Shown: piece by piece, positions 24,408-33,117 of the stretch
Layout: each line of letters begins with the position of its first letter
Numbering within the stretch: position 1 is the stretch's first letter
Assembly: GCF_014636495.1 (NCBI RefSeq)
Contig: NZ_BMEM01000007.1
Location: forward strand, 22,734 to 86,733
Reading direction: 5' to 3'
Length of the DNA: 64,000 nucleotides
Source: Ornithinimicrobium tianjinense
GTDB taxonomy: Bacteria; Actinomycetota; Actinomycetes; Actinomycetales; Dermatophilaceae
Notes under the pieces: generated by a model
Databases searched by the model: none
What the model saw: only the letters and a program-made list of their open reading frames with translations
What the model was told of the DNA's origin: nothing
Translations under genes and position numbers: made by a program

Positions 24408-24995
24408 TCAGCGGCGGGCGGTCCAGCGCCACCCACGCGGCGGCTTGCCGGTGTCCGGGCCGGCCTCACGGACGCGCACGTCGCCGAAGAGGGTGTAGCC
24501 CTTGAGCACCAGCCGCGCGCCGGTGGGTGCGACGCTCTCGCGCGGGTCTCGCTCGGTCTTCACGTCGCCGAAGAGGGTGCCGCCGCTGACCACCACCTCG
24601 GTGCCGGGCGGCACGACGACGCGCACGTCACCGAACAGCGTCCAGGACTCGATCTCCAGGGTCTCCCCCGGCCTGATCACCTCGCGCAGGTCCAGACGCG
24701 TGTCGCCGAAGGCGCTCAGCACCGTGGTGCGCTGCGCGGCCGTCCACAGGCCGGTCCGCTGGGTGTCGCCGAAGACCGCGACGATCTGGTCCCCCTGGAC
24801 CCGCGCCGGGGCGGGCGCCGGCTGGGCCGCCCACACCGGCACGGACGCCTGGGGCACCACCTCGGGCAGCCCGGCACCGGGCGTCTCCGGCCCGGGGATC
24901 GGTGGCGGGACCGGCTGGAAGGCCGCGTCCGACCGGTCCTGGAACGGCGTCGCGAGCCAGTCGCGGCGCTCCTGCTCTCCCCCGTGCTGCGTCAT
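24408..24995 (-). CDS. LiaF C-terminal-like cell envelope protein with FGD repeats
   Basis: 195 residues, no membrane helix. After a Pro-rich N-terminus (about 1-65) come five turns of a beta-solenoid-like repeat, each centred on FGD: VFGDTQ, AFGDTRLDL, LFGDVRVVVP, LFGDVKTERD, LFGDVRVRE, about 24 residues apart. This matches the cell wall-active antibiotic response domain of LiaF-like proteins, which usually also have membrane helices; here they are missing, so it may act in the cytoplasm. Leaderless -10 TACGGT 6 nt before the ATG. Confidence 0.75.
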   Translation of the reverse strand: MTQHGGEQERRDWLATPFQDRSDAAFQPVPPPIPGPETPGAGLPEVVPQASVPVWAAQPAPAPARVQGDQIVAVFGDTQRTGLWTAAQRTTVLSAFGDTRLDLREVIRPGETLEIESWTLFGDVRVVVPPGTEVVVSGGTLFGDVKTERDPRESVAPTGARLVLKGYTLFGDVRVREAGPDTGKPPRGWRWTARR

Positions 24996-25001
24996 ACCGA
25001 C

Positions 25002-25007
25002 ACCGTA
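25002..25007 (-). promoter_or_regulatory. -10 hexamer TACGGT for the LiaF-like gene, leaderless
   Basis: TACGGT ends 6 nt before the ATG at 24995. Confidence 0.45.
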
Positions 25008-25063
25008 ACGCGGCGAGCCGGACAGCAGCACCTCGCAACGGGTGCAGGCCGGCCCTCCGGCGG

Positions 25064-25069
25064 TAGCGT
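25064..25069 (+). promoter_or_regulatory. -10 hexamer TAGCGT for the tocopherol-cyclase-like gene, leaderless
   Basis: TAGCGT ends 7 nt before the GTG at 25077. Confidence 0.45.
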
Positions 25070-25076
25070 CTGGACC

Positions 25077-26113
25077 GTGGGCCTGCTCTCCCGCTACCGA
25101 GGCACCGGCGCCGACCTGCCGTGGCAGGACCCGGCGCTCGCGCACCCGGGCGTGGCGATGGAGGGCTACTACTGGCGGGTGACGGACCCAGCGACCCGCC
25201 GCGTGCTGGTCGCGCTCATCGGCGTCAACCAGGGAGCGGAGGGCCCGTGGGCGACGGTCGGGCTGGCGTCCTCGGACGGCTTCCTGCGCACCGACGTGCG
25301 GCCGGGCGCCTGGGCGGCGACGGACGGGCTCGGTGCGGGGTGCGACGGCTTCGCGGCGTCTGCGACCCGGCTGGCGGTGGACCTGGGTCCCGGCGCCTCG
25401 GTCGACCTGCGCGTCGACCCGGTGTCGCCGTGGCCGCGGCGGGCGCTGGGCGGGTCCAGCGGCTTCCAGGTGGTGCCGCGGCTCAACCAGTACTGGCACC
25501 CGTGGCTCCTGGCCGGTCGCGCCAGCGGGGTGGTCCGGCTGGGCGACACCCGCTGGCTGCTCGACGGCGCGGCCGTCTACGGCGAGAAGAACTGGGGTGC
25601 GGAGGGCTTCCCCGACGCGTGGTGGTGGGGGCAGGCGCACGGCTTCGCCGAGCCGGGCGCGACCGTCGCCTTCGCGGGCGGTCAGGTCAACCCCCTCGGT
25701 ATGCCGTTGCGCACCGAGGTGACCGCGCTCGTCGTCCGCCTCCCGTCGGGTCGGGTCCTGCGCCTGGGCGATCCCGGGGTCTCGCCCGTGCGGGCGAGCG
25801 TGGACGAGGAGCGCTGGCTGCTGCACGGGGTGGACCGCGTCCGGGCTGGCGCGTGGAGGTGGACGGCCGGGCTCCGTTGTCCGCCGCCCACGTCCTGCCG
25901 GTGCCGCTGCCGTCGCAGGGTCGCAACACCCCTGGCGCTCTCGAGCACCTCGCGGGGCGGCTGGAGGTGCGGGTGGCGCGGCGGGGGCGCGCGGTCTGGA
26001 GCGGCACGTCATACCTCGCGGGGCTGGAGCACGGCGGCCTGGCCCGCGCAGCGGCCGAGCTCGGGCGCCGGGGCGGCGATCCCACGCCCCGGCAGGGGCG
26101 GGTGCAGGACTGA
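25077..26113 (+). pseudogene. Tocopherol cyclase-like (PF14249-type) protein with a frameshift
   Basis: From GTG 25077 the frame reads MEGYYWRV-type and VYGEKNWGAEGFPDAWWWGQ motifs, characteristic of bacterial tocopherol-cyclase-like proteins, up to about residue 257 (HGVDRVR). The C-terminal part (PGWRVEVDGRAPLSAAHVL to LAGLEHGGLARAA, stop at 26113) continues in another frame. The switch is near 25845-25850 and needs one extra base. No tocopherol pathway is visible, so the native role would be an unknown lipid/isoprenoid function. Could be a genuine pseudogene or a consensus error in GC-rich sequence. Confidence 0.7.
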
Positions 26114-26139
26114 CTGCGAGGGTTGTCGGGGTCCGGACG

Positions 26140-26145
26140 TAGGGT
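26140..26145 (+). promoter_or_regulatory. -10 hexamer TAGGGT for the AKR-MalY operon, leaderless
   Basis: TAGGGT ends 6 nt before the ATG at 26152; no ribosome binding site. Confidence 0.5.
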
Positions 26146-26151
26146 CGGGCC

Positions 26152-27156
26152 ATGGAGTTTCGATACCTCGGCAACAGCGGTCTGAAGATCTCGGAGATCA
26201 CCTACGGCAACTGGCTCACCCACGGCAGCCAGGTGGAGAACGAGGTCGCCCACCAGTGCGTGCGCAAGGCCCTCGACCTGGGCATCAGCACCTTCGACAC
26301 CGCCGACGTCTACGCCAACACCAAGGCCGAGACGGTCCTCGGTGAGGCGCTGAAGGGCGAGCGCCGCGAGAGCCTGGAGATCTTCACCAAGGTCTACTGG
26401 CCGACCGGTCCGGGCGGCAAGAACGACACCGGCCTGTCCCGCAAGCACGTCATGGAGTCGATCAACGGGTCGCTGAAGCGGCTGCAGACCGACTACGTCG
26501 ACCTCTACCAGGCGCACCGCTACGACACCGAGACGCCGCTCGAGGAGACGATGCAGGCCTTCGCCGACATCGTGCGCCAGGGCAAGGCGCTCTACATCGG
26601 CGTCTCGGAGTGGACCGCCGAGCAGATCCGCGAGGGCCACCGGCTGAGCAAGGAGCTGGGCTTCCAGCTGATCTCCTCCCAGCCGCAGTACTCCATGCTC
26701 TGGCGCGTCATCGAGCCCGAGGTCGTGCCGGCGTGCGAGGAGCTCGGCATCTCCCAGATCGTCTGGAGCCCGATGGCCCAGGGCGTGCTCACGGGCAAGT
26801 ACCTCCCGGGCCAGACGCCCACCGAGGGCCGCGCGGCCGACGAGAAGGCCGGCCGGATGATGGCGGACCTCATGAAGGACGAGATCCTCACGGCCGTCCA
26901 GAAGCTGCGGCCCGTCGCCGACGAGGCCGGGCTGACGATGCCGCAGCTGGCGATCGCCTGGGTCCTGCAGAACCCGAACGTCGCCGCCGCGCTGGTCGGC
27001 GCCTCGCGCCCCGAGCAGCTCGAGGACACGGTCAGGGCCGCCGGCGTGAGGCTCGACGCGGGCACCCTGGCCGCGATCGACGAGGCGCTCGGCGACGTGG
27101 TCGTGCGCGACCCCGGCCGGACCGCCGAGAACGCCCCGAGCGGCCGCGTGGCCTGA
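26152..27156 (+). CDS. Aldo/keto reductase, potassium-channel beta-subunit-like
   Basis: 334-residue NADPH-dependent (beta/alpha)8 oxidoreductase. The catalytic tetrad is complete: Asp49 and Tyr54 (FDTADVY), Lys80 (FTKVYW) and His122 (YQAHRYD). The pattern RYLGNSGLKIS and SPMAQGVLTGKY fits the Kv-beta/YghZ group, which reduces aldehydes such as methylglyoxal. Stop and the next ATG overlap by one base (TGATG), so it is coupled to the MalY-type lyase. Confidence 0.93.
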   Translation: MEFRYLGNSGLKISEITYGNWLTHGSQVENEVAHQCVRKALDLGISTFDTADVYANTKAETVLGEALKGERRESLEIFTKVYWPTGPGGKNDTGLSRKHVMESINGSLKRLQTDYVDLYQAHRYDTETPLEETMQAFADIVRQGKALYIGVSEWTAEQIREGHRLSKELGFQLISSQPQYSMLWRVIEPEVVPACEELGISQIVWSPMAQGVLTGKYLPGQTPTEGRAADEKAGRMMADLMKDEILTAVQKLRPVADEAGLTMPQLAIAWVLQNPNVAAALVGASRPEQLEDTVRAAGVRLDAGTLAAIDEALGDVVVRDPGRTAENAPSGRVA

Positions 27157-28313
27157 TGCCCACGATGACCGCTCCCTTCGACCTCACCCTGGAGCAGCTG
27201 CGCGAGCACCGCTCCGCCAAGTGGAGCCGGGTGCCGGCCGACGTCCTCCCGGCCTGGACCGCCGAGATGGACGTGCGGACGGCCCCGGCCGTCGCCGACG
27301 CGCTGCAGCTGGCGATCGGCCGGTCCGACTTCGGCTACGCCGGCGACCCGGCCCCGGTGACCCAGGCCTTCGCGGGCTTCGCCCGGGACACCTGGGGGTG
27401 GGACCCGGCCGACGGCGGCGGCCGGATGCGGCTGTTCTCCGACGTGGGGCACGCGGTCAAGGAGATCCTCGGCGCGCTCACGCAGCCCGGCGACCCGGTG
27501 ATCATCAACCCGCCGGTCTACCTCTCCTTCTACCCCTGGCTGGCCGGGCTGCGCCTGACCCCGCTCGAGGTCCCGATGCTGGACGTCGCCTCGGGCGGTC
27601 GCCTCGACCTCGACGGTATGGCGCGCGCCCTCACCTCAGGCGCGCGCGTGGTCCTGCTGTGCTCGCCGCACAACCCGCTGGGCCACGTCTACCCGCGCGA
27701 GGACCTCGCGTCGCTGGCCGAGCTCGCGCTCGAGCACGGGGCCGTCGTGGTGGCCGACGAGATCCACGCGCCGCTCGTCCACCCCGGCAGCCCCACGGGC
27801 TTCGTGCCGTGGCTGTCCGTGTCGGACGCGGCCCGTCAGGTCGGCATCGCGGTCCACTCTCCGTCCAAGGCCTGGAACACCGCCGGCCTGAAGCTGGCGG
27901 TCGGCATCACCGCGGTCGAGGGACGTTGGCCGCAGATTCGCGAGGAGGTCGACTGGGCGCCCTCGATCCTCGGGCAGTACGCCGCGATCGCCGCCTACAC
28001 CGACGGCCGCGACTGGCTCGACGAGGTGCGCCGCCAGCTGCAGGAGCGCACGACCCGGCTGGCCGACCTCCTTGCCGAGCACCTGCCGGGCGTGCGCTAC
28101 CGGCCCGGCCACTCGTCATACCTCGCCTGGCTCGACTGCCGCGAGCTCGGCCTCGGCGACGACCCGGCCGCGACCTTCCTGGAGAGGGGGCGCGTGCAGC
28201 TCTCTCCCGGGCCGGCGTTCGGCGCTGGCGGGTCAGGGTTCGCCCGGCTCAACTACGGCACGAGCGAGGAGCTGATGGCCGAGGCGGTCAGGCGCATGGC
28301 CCGCGCCCTGTGA
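27156..28313 (+). CDS. MalY/PatB family PLP-dependent C-S lyase / aminotransferase
   Basis: 385-residue fold-type I PLP enzyme. The Schiff-base lysine is in HSPSKAWNTAGLK (near 238) and the PLP-phosphate and aspartate regions (SPHNPLGHVY, VVVADEIHAPL) are intact. This subfamily contains cystathionine beta-lyases (MalY, PatB, MetC-type) that release homocysteine or volatile thiols. Coupled to the aldo/keto reductase. Its exact substrate cannot be predicted. Confidence 0.92.
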   Translation: MPTMTAPFDLTLEQLREHRSAKWSRVPADVLPAWTAEMDVRTAPAVADALQLAIGRSDFGYAGDPAPVTQAFAGFARDTWGWDPADGGGRMRLFSDVGHAVKEILGALTQPGDPVIINPPVYLSFYPWLAGLRLTPLEVPMLDVASGGRLDLDGMARALTSGARVVLLCSPHNPLGHVYPREDLASLAELALEHGAVVVADEIHAPLVHPGSPTGFVPWLSVSDAARQVGIAVHSPSKAWNTAGLKLAVGITAVEGRWPQIREEVDWAPSILGQYAAIAAYTDGRDWLDEVRRQLQERTTRLADLLAEHLPGVRYRPGHSSYLAWLDCRELGLGDDPAATFLERGRVQLSPGPAFGAGGSGFARLNYGTSEELMAEAVRRMARAL

Positions 28314-28322
28314 GCCACTGGC

Positions 28323-28937
28323 CTACCCACGACGAACGAACACCCTGCCGCTCCCGTCAGCGAGTATGAACACCAGCAACCCGCCGGCGATCAAGGCGGT
28401 CGTCGGCGGCCAGGCTTCAGCCGAGTCGCGCAGGAGGATGGCCCAGGGCCGGGGTTGGCCGTCGACGGTCCCAGCTGTGAGGCACGCGGCGAACCAGACC
28501 CAGGGCGCGAGAACCCACAGCGCCGAGGTGAAGACGCGAAGAGTCAGGGTGATCCCTACGGCGGACATCGTGTTCCTGACCAGCGCGAGCAGGCCGTCGT
28601 CGAGCGTCGCTCCGGCGAGGTGACCCAGGAGCACGGTCAGGACCCCCGCCGCGGTGGGTACAGCCACGACCACAGCTGCGCGGGTGCTCGACCAGCTGAA
28701 ATGGCTCGGGGACGCTACGTCGTCGTGACCCGGTAGGACCCGTCCGAGGGCAAAGCCGACCGAATTGCCCAGCAGACAGCTCCACGCCACCTGAGCAGTG
28801 ACGGGTGCGTCAACCACGCCCAGGAGGGGGAGCTGCAGATGGGCCGTGAGAACCGCGGCGCACGTCATCACACCAAGGAGAACGTGCTCCCCCGCCAACG
28901 CCCGGAGGGAGAATCCCGTGAGGCTCAGCCCAGGCAT
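28323..28937 (-). CDS. ABC exporter membrane protein (third gene)
   Basis: 204 residues, about six hydrophobic segments, no recognisable motif. ATG 28937 lies inside the 3' end of the preceding gene (13-bp overlap) and fits the tight operon; an in-frame start at 29012 would double the overlap. With the two upstream genes it forms an ATPase plus two membrane components. The N-terminus may be misplaced because no ribosome binding site is clear. Confidence 0.65.
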   Translation of the reverse strand: MPGLSLTGFSLRALAGEHVLLGVMTCAAVLTAHLQLPLLGVVDAPVTAQVAWSCLLGNSVGFALGRVLPGHDDVASPSHFSWSSTRAAVVVAVPTAAGVLTVLLGHLAGATLDDGLLALVRNTMSAVGITLTLRVFTSALWVLAPWVWFAACLTAGTVDGQPRPWAILLRDSAEAWPPTTALIAGGLLVFILADGSGRVFVRRG

Positions 28938-30130
28938 GAGGTGATCTTGGTCGCGACGCGCTGGCCGAGCGACTGCCACTCCTGCCTGTCCATACTCGCG
29001 TACTGCGGCCACGCCTGGCCCAGTGTCCGCCGTAGAGTCTCGTCGTCGTTCGCCTCAGCCGCGAGCCAGTGAGCAACCGCCCGGCGCTCGTCCATGTCAG
29101 GGCTGTCCGCCAGATCCTGTTCGTAGCACGTGTAGGGCCCCAGCATCGCGTCAGCGAGTTCAAGCGGAGGAACCCCGCTCGCCGCGGCGGTGCGGGTCGC
29201 GAGACGCACCCGTAGAACGCCATCATCCGCAGACTCGACGTCAGCCGCGTTCTGCTCGATCCTGGATACCGCCACCGGTATCCTCTCCTCCGTGGCCAGC
29301 GCCTTGATCCGCGCCGCGGCTCCTGCCGTGACATCGCGCCACTGCGGGTATTGGGGGAAGCTGCAGACCACCGGGTCCGTTGCGACACACTCCGTGGGCA
29401 GGGACGCCTGCTGAAGAGTGCGCCCCGGCAACACCTGTGCGACGACGACGAGCGCCAGCAAGACGCCCAGGAGCGACCATCGCCCCGGGCGCGCCTGGAG
29501 TCCGAGGACGGTCGTTCCGGCCAGGACCAGGCTTGCGAGAACCACGGTGGCCAGCGAGGAGGTCCACGTGGCTTCTACAGGTGTGGTGCCCGCGAGCACG
29601 AGTGAGGCTCCGAGCGCATACAGCGCTGACGGCGCAAGGATGATGAGAAGCAGGAGGAGGAGCCCGGCGAGGACCGGGGCGATGCGCGGCCCCACCTCAG
29701 TTCGCGCGACGGCAACCGACATGCCGGCCGTCAGCCAGAGCCAGGCAACCTGGACGGCGGTGTACGCGGCGAGGCTCGTCAGGTCGGCGGCCCAGTCTCG
29801 GGTCCAGAGCACGATCGCCAGGCACATGAGGATCGGTGCCAGCGGCGGGACGAGCAGAAGGACGGCGACCCACCTCGCGCGCCACCGGACGGGCTCCGCA
29901 GGGCCCAGATGTTCCAGGACTGCTGGCCGTTGGACGTGCAGGAGCGTCCACGTGGTCACGACTGCAAGCACGGGAAGCACCAGATAGAGCAGCGAAGCGG
30001 CCTGGTCGAGCACGGACACGGCGTCCTGGCTGATCGAACCCGGACGTGACAGCGCTCCCCCGGTCAACGCGGCCGTTGCCGCGAGCAGGAGGAGCAGGGC
30101 CGCGGGGTGTCGCCTTGCCTTCGCGATCAC
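28925..30130 (-). CDS. ABC exporter membrane protein with C-terminal extracytoplasmic domain
   Basis: 401 residues from a GTG overlapping the ATPase stop (GTGA). The first half is membrane (about seven helices, 8-240). The second half (about 245-401) is hydrophilic with four or five cysteines (PTECVATDPVVC, YTCYEQ, SCLG), suggesting a disulfide-bonded domain outside the cell. No close family recognised; the arrangement recalls bacteriocin/lantibiotic self-protection or envelope-stress exporters. Base composition is less GC-extreme than neighbours. Confidence 0.7.
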   Translation of the reverse strand: MIAKARRHPAALLLLLAATAALTGGALSRPGSISQDAVSVLDQAASLLYLVLPVLAVVTTWTLLHVQRPAVLEHLGPAEPVRWRARWVAVLLLVPPLAPILMCLAIVLWTRDWAADLTSLAAYTAVQVAWLWLTAGMSVAVARTEVGPRIAPVLAGLLLLLLIILAPSALYALGASLVLAGTTPVEATWTSSLATVVLASLVLAGTTVLGLQARPGRWSLLGVLLALVVVAQVLPGRTLQQASLPTECVATDPVVCSFPQYPQWRDVTAGAAARIKALATEERIPVAVSRIEQNAADVESADDGVLRVRLATRTAAASGVPPLELADAMLGPYTCYEQDLADSPDMDERRAVAHWLAAEANDDETLRRTLGQAWPQYASMDRQEWQSLGQRVATKITSCLG

Positions 30131-30837
30131 TGCCTCGTCACCGCCAGTGACTGCAGTAGGGCATCCACCTGCGCGAGCCGCTCCGCCGCGGGGATGGACG
30201 TCAATGCCACATCCGCTACGAGTTCTCCCGACCTGAGCACGAGAAGGCGCTCTGCCCAGTCGGCGACGTCCTCCAGGATGTGCGTGCTGACCACGGTCAG
30301 TGTTCCGGTGGGTCGCTGGTGCAGGAAGTCACGAATTCCGCGACGCTGGACCGGATCCAGACCTGCCGTGGGTTCATCGAGAAGCAGGATCTCGGGACGA
30401 TGGACGAGCGCCATGGCACAGGCAAGCCTGCGACTCTGACCCCCGGAGAGCCTGCTCGCCCGCCGTCCTGCCTCACCTTCAAGGTCGACCGCCGCCAGGG
30501 CCGAGGAGACCCACTCCTCCCGACGCTGCGGAGCGACCTTCTTGAGATCGGCAGCCGCGGCCACGCACTCTCGGACCGAGACCAGGCCGGGGTGAGCCAC
30601 CTGCTGCGGGACGTAGCCGGTGAGCGTCGGCGGCAGATGCGCCATCGGCCGACCATCGAAGAGCAGAGTGCCCCGAAACGTCAGGCGCCCGGCGAGGGAC
30701 TCGATCAGCGTGGACTTTCCCGCACCGTTGAGCCCGATCAGCCCCACTCGTGAAGCTCCGAGGTCTGCCGTCACGGGACCCAGGGTGAAGCGGTGGCGAC
30801 GAACCTCGATGCCTTCGAGACGGACAGTCGTGGTGAT
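30127..30837 (-). CDS. ABC exporter ATPase, apparently starting at ATC
   Basis: 236-residue nucleotide-binding domain with Walker A GLNGAGKST, signature LSGGQSRRLACAMA, Walker B ILLLDEPTAGLD and the switch His in VVSTHI, all intact. No ATG, GTG or TTG lies where the domain should begin. The codon ATC at 30837, preceded by AAAGGA at 6 nt, would give MTTTVRLEGIEV, a typical ABC start; CTG at 30852 is the only other nearby option. A longer frame reaches an ATG inside the IS21 end and would add about 44 unrelated residues. The start may have mutated from ATG. Confidence 0.8.
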   Translation of the reverse strand: MTTTVRLEGIEVRRHRFTLGPVTADLGASRVGLIGLNGAGKSTLIESLAGRLTFRGTLLFDGRPMAHLPPTLTGYVPQQVAHPGLVSVRECVAAAADLKKVAPQRREEWVSSALAAVDLEGEAGRRASRLSGGQSRRLACAMALVHRPEILLLDEPTAGLDPVQRRGIRDFLHQRPTGTLTVVSTHILEDVADWAERLLVLRSGELVADVALTSIPAAERLAQVDALLQSLAVTRQ

Positions 30838-30865
30838 GGCAGTTCCTTTCAGCCAGCAGTGGGCC

Positions 30866-30900
30866 GCCCCGACGAACCCCGGGGCGACCCACGTCGGGGC
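30866..30900. promoter_or_regulatory. Inverted repeat upstream of the ABC exporter
   Basis: GCCCCGAC at 30866-30873 is mirrored by GTCGGGGC at 30893-30900. It lies in the only DNA left between the ABC ATPase and the IS end, so it may be an operator or a hairpin in the leader. Confidence 0.4.
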
Positions 30901-30918
30901 GTGCTCAGTCGGGAACCT

Positions 30919-30945
30919 TGTCGGCGGCGCTTGAAAACTGAGCAG
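30919..30945 (+). repeat. IS21 left terminal inverted repeat
   Basis: Starts TGTCGGCGGCGCTTGAAAAC; differs from the right end at two positions. It abuts the leader of the ABC exporter. Confidence 0.85.
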
Positions 30946-30995
30946 GTACGGCGCTCGAAAAGTGAGCACTCTTCGACGATTGGAGTGTGATCACC

Positions 30996-32198
30996 ATGGA
31001 GGACTGGGCGCTGATCAGGAGGCTGGCCGCCGAGGGCGTGCCGAAGGCCGCGATCGCCAGGAGGTTGGGCATCGCGAGGAACACGGTGGCTGCGGCCGTG
31101 GCCTCCGAGGGTCCGCCGAAGTACGAACGCAAGCGGGGCCCGACGTCGTTCACGCCGTACGAGGCTCGGGTGCGTCAGCTGCTGGCGGACACCCCGGACA
31201 TGCCCGCGACGGTGCTGGCCGAGCGGGTCGGGTGGACCGGCTCGATCCGCTGGTTCCGGGACAACGTCAACCGGATCCGGGCTGACCATCGCCCGATCGA
31301 CCCGGCGGACCGGTTGACGTGGGCGGCCGGGGACGTGGCGCAGTGCGACCTGTGGTTCCCGCCTCGCAAGATCCTGCTCGAGGACGGTTCGCGCACGCTG
31401 CTGCCGGTGCTGGTCATGACGTGCGGGTACTCGCGGTTCATGCTCGCCCGGATGATCCCGACCCGTAAGACACCTGACCTGCTCCTGGGCACGTGGTCGT
31501 TGCTGGAGGAGCTGGGGCGGGTGCCGCGCCGGTTGATCTGGGACAACGAGCCCGGCATCGGACGCCGCACGGTCACCGAGCCGGTGGCGGTGTTCGCCGG
31601 GACGCTGGCGACGAAGGTGGTGCTGCTGCCGCCGAAGGATCCGGAGTCCAAGGGCATCGTCGAGCGGCGCAACGGCTTCTTCGAGACCTCCTTCATGCCC
31701 GGTCGGCACTTCGAGTCACCCGCGGACTTCAACGCCCAGTTCACCGACTGGCTGACCACGGCCAACGCCCGGGTGGTGCGCACGATCAAGGCGCGCCCGA
31801 GCGAGCTGCTGGCGGCGGACAAGGAGGCGATGCTGGCCCTGCCGCCGGCGGTGCTGCACCTGGGCTGGCGCAACCACGTCCGCCTGGGCCGCGACTACTA
31901 CGTGCGCGTCGACACCTGCGACTACTCCGTCGATCCTCGTGCGATCGGCGCCCGCGTTGACGTGGCCGCCGACCTCGAGGTCGTCCGGGTCCGCCACGGC
32001 GGACGGCTGGTCGCCGAGCACCCGCGCCGCTGGGCCCGGAGCATGACGGTGACCGACCCCGCCCACGTCGCGACCGCCGCCGCGCTGCGGCACGACTACC
32101 AGCACCCCACCCTACCGGGCTCCACGGATGAGGGCATGGTGCGGGACCTGGCCGACTACGACCGTGCCTTCGGGCTGGGCGAGGTGAGCCAACCATGA
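30996..32198 (+). CDS. istA: IS21 transposase IstA
   Basis: 400 residues from ATG 30996, with GGAG 10 nt upstream; a GTG at 30987 is possible but too close to that site. N-terminal helix-turn-helix (IRRLAAEGVPKAAIARRLGIARNTV), then a retroviral-type integrase core with acidic residues in QCDLWFP (near 117), WDNEPG (near 182) and GIVERRNGFFE (near 222), and a C-terminal DNA-binding region. Stop overlaps the istB start (ATGA). Intact, so the element may be active. Confidence 0.96.
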   Translation: MEDWALIRRLAAEGVPKAAIARRLGIARNTVAAAVASEGPPKYERKRGPTSFTPYEARVRQLLADTPDMPATVLAERVGWTGSIRWFRDNVNRIRADHRPIDPADRLTWAAGDVAQCDLWFPPRKILLEDGSRTLLPVLVMTCGYSRFMLARMIPTRKTPDLLLGTWSLLEELGRVPRRLIWDNEPGIGRRTVTEPVAVFAGTLATKVVLLPPKDPESKGIVERRNGFFETSFMPGRHFESPADFNAQFTDWLTTANARVVRTIKARPSELLAADKEAMLALPPAVLHLGWRNHVRLGRDYYVRVDTCDYSVDPRAIGARVDVAADLEVVRVRHGGRLVAEHPRRWARSMTVTDPAHVATAAALRHDYQHPTLPGSTDEGMVRDLADYDRAFGLGEVSQP

Positions 32199-32995
32199 CA
32201 CCCAAGACCTCGGCCGGGACCGAGACGCTGAAGCAGATCACCCACCTGGCCGCCGCGCTGAAGGCGCCGCGGATCACCGAGGCCGCCGCCCGCCTGGCCG
32301 ACCACGCACGCGACACCGGATGGACCCACGAGGACTACCTGGCCGCGGTCCTGGAACGCGAGGTCGCCGCCCGCAACGCCTCCGGCGCCCGGCTACGGAT
32401 CCGCGCCGCCGGCTTCGGCGCGGTCAAGACCCTGGACGACTTCGACTTCGACCACCAACCCACCGCCCGCACCCCCATCCAGGCCCTCGCCTCCGGGGCC
32501 TACCTGGTCGAGCACCGCAACGTCGTCCTGCTCGGCCCACCGGGCACCGGCAAGACCCACCTCGCCACCGCCCTCGGCGTCGCCGCCGCCCGGCAAGGCC
32601 ACCGGGTGCTCTTCGCCACCGCCACCGACTGGGTCACCCGCCTGTCCGAGGCCCACGACCGCGGCCGCCTGGCCGCCGAGCTCACCCGGCTACGCCGGTA
32701 CGGGCTGATCATCGTCGACGAGGTCGGCTACCTACCCTTCGAGCAGGACGCCGCCAACCTCTTCTTCCAGCTCGTCTCCTCCCGCTACGAGCACGCCTCC
32801 CTCATCCTGACGTCCAACCTGCCGTTCAGCTCCTGGGCCGGCGTCTTCGGCGACCAGGTCGTCGCCGCCGCGATGATCGACCGCATCGTCCACCACGCCG
32901 ACGTCATCGCCCTCAAAGGCGCCTCCTACCGGCTCCGCGACCGCGGCGTCGAGACCCTTCCCAGCATCAAGGCCGAGCAAGAAGCCCTAGACTGA
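32195..32995 (+). CDS. istB: IS21 helper ATPase IstB
   Basis: 266-residue AAA+ ATPase, DnaC-like, that assembles on target DNA and directs IstA. Walker A GPPGTGKTH (near 110), Walker B LIIVDEVGYLPF (near 172) and sensor LILTSNLPF (near 204) are intact. Usual length for IstB. Coupled to istA by a 4-bp overlap. Confidence 0.97.
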   Translation: MTPKTSAGTETLKQITHLAAALKAPRITEAAARLADHARDTGWTHEDYLAAVLEREVAARNASGARLRIRAAGFGAVKTLDDFDFDHQPTARTPIQALASGAYLVEHRNVVLLGPPGTGKTHLATALGVAAARQGHRVLFATATDWVTRLSEAHDRGRLAAELTRLRRYGLIIVDEVGYLPFEQDAANLFFQLVSSRYEHASLILTSNLPFSSWAGVFGDQVVAAAMIDRIVHHADVIALKGASYRLRDRGVETLPSIKAEQEALD

Positions 32996-33021
32996 ACCTG
33001 CTCATTCTTCGACCGCCGAAA

Positions 33022-33048
33022 CTGCTCAGTTTTCGAGCGCCGTCGACA
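33022..33048 (-). repeat. IS21 right terminal inverted repeat
   Basis: Reverse complement begins TGTCGACGGCGCTCGAAAAC. Followed directly by the mmpL-side flank. Confidence 0.85.
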
Positions 33049-33078
33049 CGCACGCGTTCTCCGGGTATGGCGTGCACG

Positions 33079-33098
33079 AGCCACTCCGGTGAGTGGCT
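33079..33098 (-). terminator. Hairpin downstream of the mmpL gene
   Basis: AGCCACTC and GAGTGGCT form an 8-bp stem with a CGGT loop; weaker pairing extends it outward to about 33072-33105. It follows the mmpL stop at 33207 after the short-repeat tract. Confidence 0.6.
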
Positions 33099-33117
33099 TG
33101 CGCACAACATCCGATCG

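Larger units (their letters stand above)
30919..33048 (+). mobile_element. IS21-family insertion sequence, complete
   Basis: About 2.13 kb. 27-bp terminal inverted repeats (30919-30945 and 33022-33048; 25 of 27 match) begin TGTCG and contain GAAAACTGAGCAG; shorter internal copies follow at 30949-30969 and 32998-33018, as in IS21 multiple-site ends. It carries intact istA and istB. No target duplication is visible (left flank GGAACCT, right flank CGCACGC), so one side may have been altered since insertion. Confidence 0.93.
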
